Positions 38,391 through 40,295 of a stretch of 40,295 bases of DNA are shown here, piece by piece. Position 1 is the first letter of the stretch, and every line of letters starts with the position of its first letter. Source of the stretch: Gemmatimonadota bacterium. GTDB taxonomy: Bacteria > Gemmatimonadota > Gemmatimonadetes > Longimicrobiales > Gaopeijiaceae. A program made the translations under genes and the position numbers. The stretch is from contig JAJDVT010000080.1 in the NCBI GenBank assembly GCA_022826005.1, positions 1 to 40,295 of the forward strand, given 5' to 3'. The notes beneath the pieces are model-generated. The model saw only the letters and a program-made list of their open reading frames with translations, was not told where the DNA came from and did no database searches.

Positions 38391-39137
38391 CTAGACCGTG
38401 CTGTCTTCGGTTGGCCGGGAGGACTCTCCGGGCTCCCAGCGGCGTGCCCGGGGGCCGAGCAGGTTGCAGCGCACAATGAACCAGATCGCGGCGATGCCGT
38501 CCTTCCAGCCAATCTTTTTGCCCTCGGCGTAGGTTCGCCCGTCGTAGCTGACCGGCAGTTCGTACACGCGCGCACGGGCCTGCGCGAGCCGCGCGGTGAT
38601 CTCCGGTTCGATCCCGAAGCGGTCCACCGTAAGTGGCAGGGATCTCAGGAGGTCGGTGCGCACCATCTTCTGGCAGGTCTCCATGTCGGTGAGATTCAGG
38701 TCGGTCAGCACGTTGCTCAGGAGCGTCAGGAACCTGTTGCCAACCGTATGCCAGAAAAACTGCACCCGCCGCGGACCCCCGAGGAAGCGAGAACCGTACA
38801 CGGCGTCCGCCCTGCCGTCCGCTATCGGTTCGAGCAGGCGCGGGATCTCTTCCGGGTCGTATTCCAGATCCGCGTCCTGGACGACCGTCACATCCCCGGT
38901 CGCCCTGTCAAAGCCGGTGCGCAGCGCCGCCCCCTTCCCGCGGTTCCGCTCATGCATCAGGAGCCGGTCGATCAGACCCTCGTCCCTCAGCCCCGGAAGA
39001 AGCTCGCGGGTTCCGTCCGTGGAGCCGTCGTCAACCACGATCACCTCCCTGGACACCGCCACCGCAGCCACCCGGCGTAGCAGACGCTCGACCGTGTACA
39101 CCTCGTTGTAGACCGGAATCACGATCGAGACGGTCAT
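38391..39137 (-). CDS. Family 2 glycosyltransferase (DPM1-like)
   Basis: GT-A fold glycosyltransferase, probably moving a sugar from a nucleotide donor to a lipid or polymer acceptor at the membrane. The 248-residue product has VSIVIPVYNE, VIVVDDGSTDGT, the metal-binding DXD-like VVQDADLEYDPEE, and YGSRFLGG. A C-terminal part with ETCQKMVRTDLLRSL and GRTYAEGKKIGWKDG resembles dolichol-phosphate-mannose synthase-type enzymes. There is no membrane anchor. The ATG at 39137 starts right at the first strand. It lies upstream of pilA on the same strand; pilin glycosylation is possible but unsupported. Confidence 0.85.
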   Translation of the reverse strand: MTVSIVIPVYNEVYTVERLLRRVAAVAVSREVIVVDDGSTDGTRELLPGLRDEGLIDRLLMHERNRGKGAALRTGFDRATGDVTVVQDADLEYDPEEIPRLLEPIADGRADAVYGSRFLGGPRRVQFFWHTVGNRFLTLLSNVLTDLNLTDMETCQKMVRTDLLRSLPLTVDRFGIEPEITARLAQARARVYELPVSYDGRTYAEGKKIGWKDGIAAIWFIVRCNLLGPRARRWEPGESSRPTEDSTV

Positions 39138-39237
39138 CGACCGTACGGCATCCCCGGCGGACACCGGTCAGTCCCTGGGGCCCGGCGTCAGGGTGTCCAG
39201 GGCTGCAACCTGTCCGGCGCGAACCGTCCCCGGGTCC

Positions 39238-40041
39238 TCAGGATCCCGTGGGGAGCTGGAGCATCTGTCCGGCGTAGATCCGCGAACCGCGAAGGTTGTT
39301 GGCCGACTTCAGCTCGTCGACCGTCGTCCCATGGGCTCTGGCGATCCCCCATAGCGAGTCCCCCGACCGCACTCTGTAGCGGGTCGGCGCCGAGGACGCC
39401 CCTTCAGCCTCCGCAACCTCCGCCGTCTGCTGCCTGCCTGACTCCAGGGTGGCCACATAGCTGGCGTACTGGCGGGGATAGACAGCGATGTGGTAGTGCA
39501 GCGGTCTACGCTCGAGGGTGGCCTGCAAGGCCCCCCGCCTTTCCAGGGGGAGAAGGACTTCGTTTTCGAGCCAGCGTCGACAGTCCCGCCGGGTGCTCCA
39601 CCTGAGATCGACGGCCATCCCCATGGGATGCACCGAGTAGAGCTTCGAGGAATTCCGGGGCTGGTGGGAAACCGGCCGGGTGAGGCTGGTGACCACCAGC
39701 TGCTCCCCACAGGCGGCGCGGTACTGCTGCGCCAGCCGCTCCACAAAAAGCCGCACCTCGGGACGAGCATAGGGAAACGAAACCTGGTGCAACCGGTAGT
39801 CCCGGTTGCCCTTGAGTGGCACCAGGAGGCCGAGTTCCACGAACCGATTGACGTGCGAAGGGTCCCTGAGTTTGGTGAAGTCGTGCAGCCGGGCCTGTTC
39901 GTACTGCTCCTCCATGGAGGCGGTTCCGCCCCGCAGGGTCTGCGCTTCGGCTTCGCCCGGCCACACCGCGAACGCGAGCGCGAAAAGAGCGCCACCGCTC
40001 AAGACCGTCCTGCACCCAACTGTCGATGCCGCGGGAAACAT
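39238..40041 (-). CDS. Secreted DUF5715-like protein with C-terminal LysM domain
   Basis: The 267-residue product has a signal peptide (GALFALAFAVWPGEAEAQ). A middle domain (about 50-190) contains VVTSLTRPVSHQPRNSS, SVHPMGMAVDLRW and HYHIAVYP. The S-x-H-x-x-G-x-A-x-D pattern is the M15-type zinc site, so the protein may cut or bind peptidoglycan peptides. A LysM domain closes it (about 220-265: YRVRSGDSLWGIARAHGT, then AGQMLQLP), expected to hold it on the cell wall. The ATG at 40041 or a GTG at 40047 (with GGGGA 7 bp upstream) is the likely start; an ATG at 40128 would add a basic stretch ahead of the signal peptide. Confidence 0.8.
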   Translation of the reverse strand: MFPAASTVGCRTVLSGGALFALAFAVWPGEAEAQTLRGGTASMEEQYEQARLHDFTKLRDPSHVNRFVELGLLVPLKGNRDYRLHQVSFPYARPEVRLFVERLAQQYRAACGEQLVVTSLTRPVSHQPRNSSKLYSVHPMGMAVDLRWSTRRDCRRWLENEVLLPLERRGALQATLERRPLHYHIAVYPRQYASYVATLESGRQQTAEVAEAEGASSAPTRYRVRSGDSLWGIARAHGTTVDELKSANNLRGSRIYAGQMLQLPTGS

Positions 40042-40173
40042 GCGCACGGTCAATCCCCGAAGTTTCAAGGTTCGCTGCCTCCTCCGCCGGTGTGCCGGAC
40101 CGTCCCTTGGCGTCGGCTTAAGGAACATATGTGTATCCGATCGGTTGCGCTACTCCCAGTCTTGTCCAACGGC

Positions 40174-40221
40174 AAATGAGCCTGAACGCGGGGCCGGTTT
40201 CCAGCGGGAAGTGAGCCTGAA
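40174..40221 (+). mobile_element. Probable left end of an insertion sequence (partial)
   Basis: Two direct repeats, AAATGAGCCTGAA (40174-40186) and AAGTGAGCCTGAA (40209-40221), are spaced 35 bp apart just ahead of a transposase-like start. Multiple short terminal direct repeats of this kind are typical of IS ends of the IS21/integrase-core type. The element continues past the window, so its boundaries cannot be fixed. Confidence 0.4.
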
Positions 40222-40253
40222 GGCCGGGGCGAAGAGATCATTGGAGGATGATC

Positions 40254-40295
40254 GTGACACTTCGCACCGAACGGATCCGGACGCTCGACGAGATG
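40254..40295 (+). CDS. Start of a transposase (integrase-core type), cut by window end
   Basis: Only 14 codons are visible: MTLRTERIRTLDEM from a GTG at 40254, 6 bp after a GGAGG site; an ATG at 40248 is too close to that site. The peptide resembles the N terminus of integrase-core (DDE) transposases that begin with a TxRIRTLDEV-like helix, recalled from memory and not searched. Direct repeats just upstream fit an IS end. Confidence 0.4.
   Translation, partial: MTLRTERIRTLDEM

Overview
The window is about 40.3 kb of very GC-rich bacterial chromosome, with ORFs packed on both strands and mostly housekeeping content. Gene content and style suggest a Gemmatimonadota-like lineage: a PilMNOPQ type IV pilus cluster next to aroC-aroK-topA, six-bladed-propeller lipoproteins, a DUF5715-type LysM protein and a high-GC proteostasis cluster. 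The phylum is an inference from gene style, not a measured result.

Layout. (1) 17-3852, minus strand: a propeller lipoprotein, then a concentrative nucleoside transporter (nupC type) translationally coupled to purine nucleoside phosphorylase, a nucleoside uptake and salvage pair. (2) 4341-15298, plus strand: a proteostasis cluster dnaK, htrA/degP, tRNA-Leu(TAG), tig, clpP, clpX, lon, then the GTPase engB. dnaK is preceded by four near-identical 15-bp palindromes and a good sigma-54 type -24/-12 element. (3) 15129-17905: a low-constraint patch with a HEAT-like secreted protein that reads into the 3' end of engB, a frameshifted and 5'-truncated M15-type peptidase gene, and an orphan lipoprotein, all mixed with copies of a short interspersed repeat. 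(4) 38183-17950, minus strand: about 20 kb of co-directional genes, mostly with 1-14 bp overlaps or short gaps. It runs pilA, fimT-like, pilV-like, pilW-like, pilX-like, pilM, pilN, pilO, pilP, pilQ, aroC, aroK, topA, trmFO, xerC, hslV, hslU, argF, gcvT, and a sigma-54 activator with a degenerate receiver. The order topA-trmFO-xerC-hslV-hslU is the one known upstream of codY in Bacillus; here argF, gcvT and the sigma-54 activator follow instead. (5) 38391-40041, minus strand: a family 2 glycosyltransferase and a secreted DUF5715/LysM protein. (6) 40174-40295: what looks like the left end of an insertion sequence with the first codons of a transposase, cut by the window edge.

The most unusual features are two. 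First, a roughly 250-bp MITE-like repeat with imperfect terminal inverted repeats (core CCGTGGATAA) occurs in two full-length and several partial copies. It sits directly between proteostasis genes, supplies stop codons to neighbouring genes and forms the whole 5' leader of clpX and lon. Second, the dnaK control region looks like a sigma-54 promoter with an upstream palindrome array. An orphan sigma-54 activator lacking the usual phosphorylation residues lies 13 kb away, a candidate (unproven) partner.
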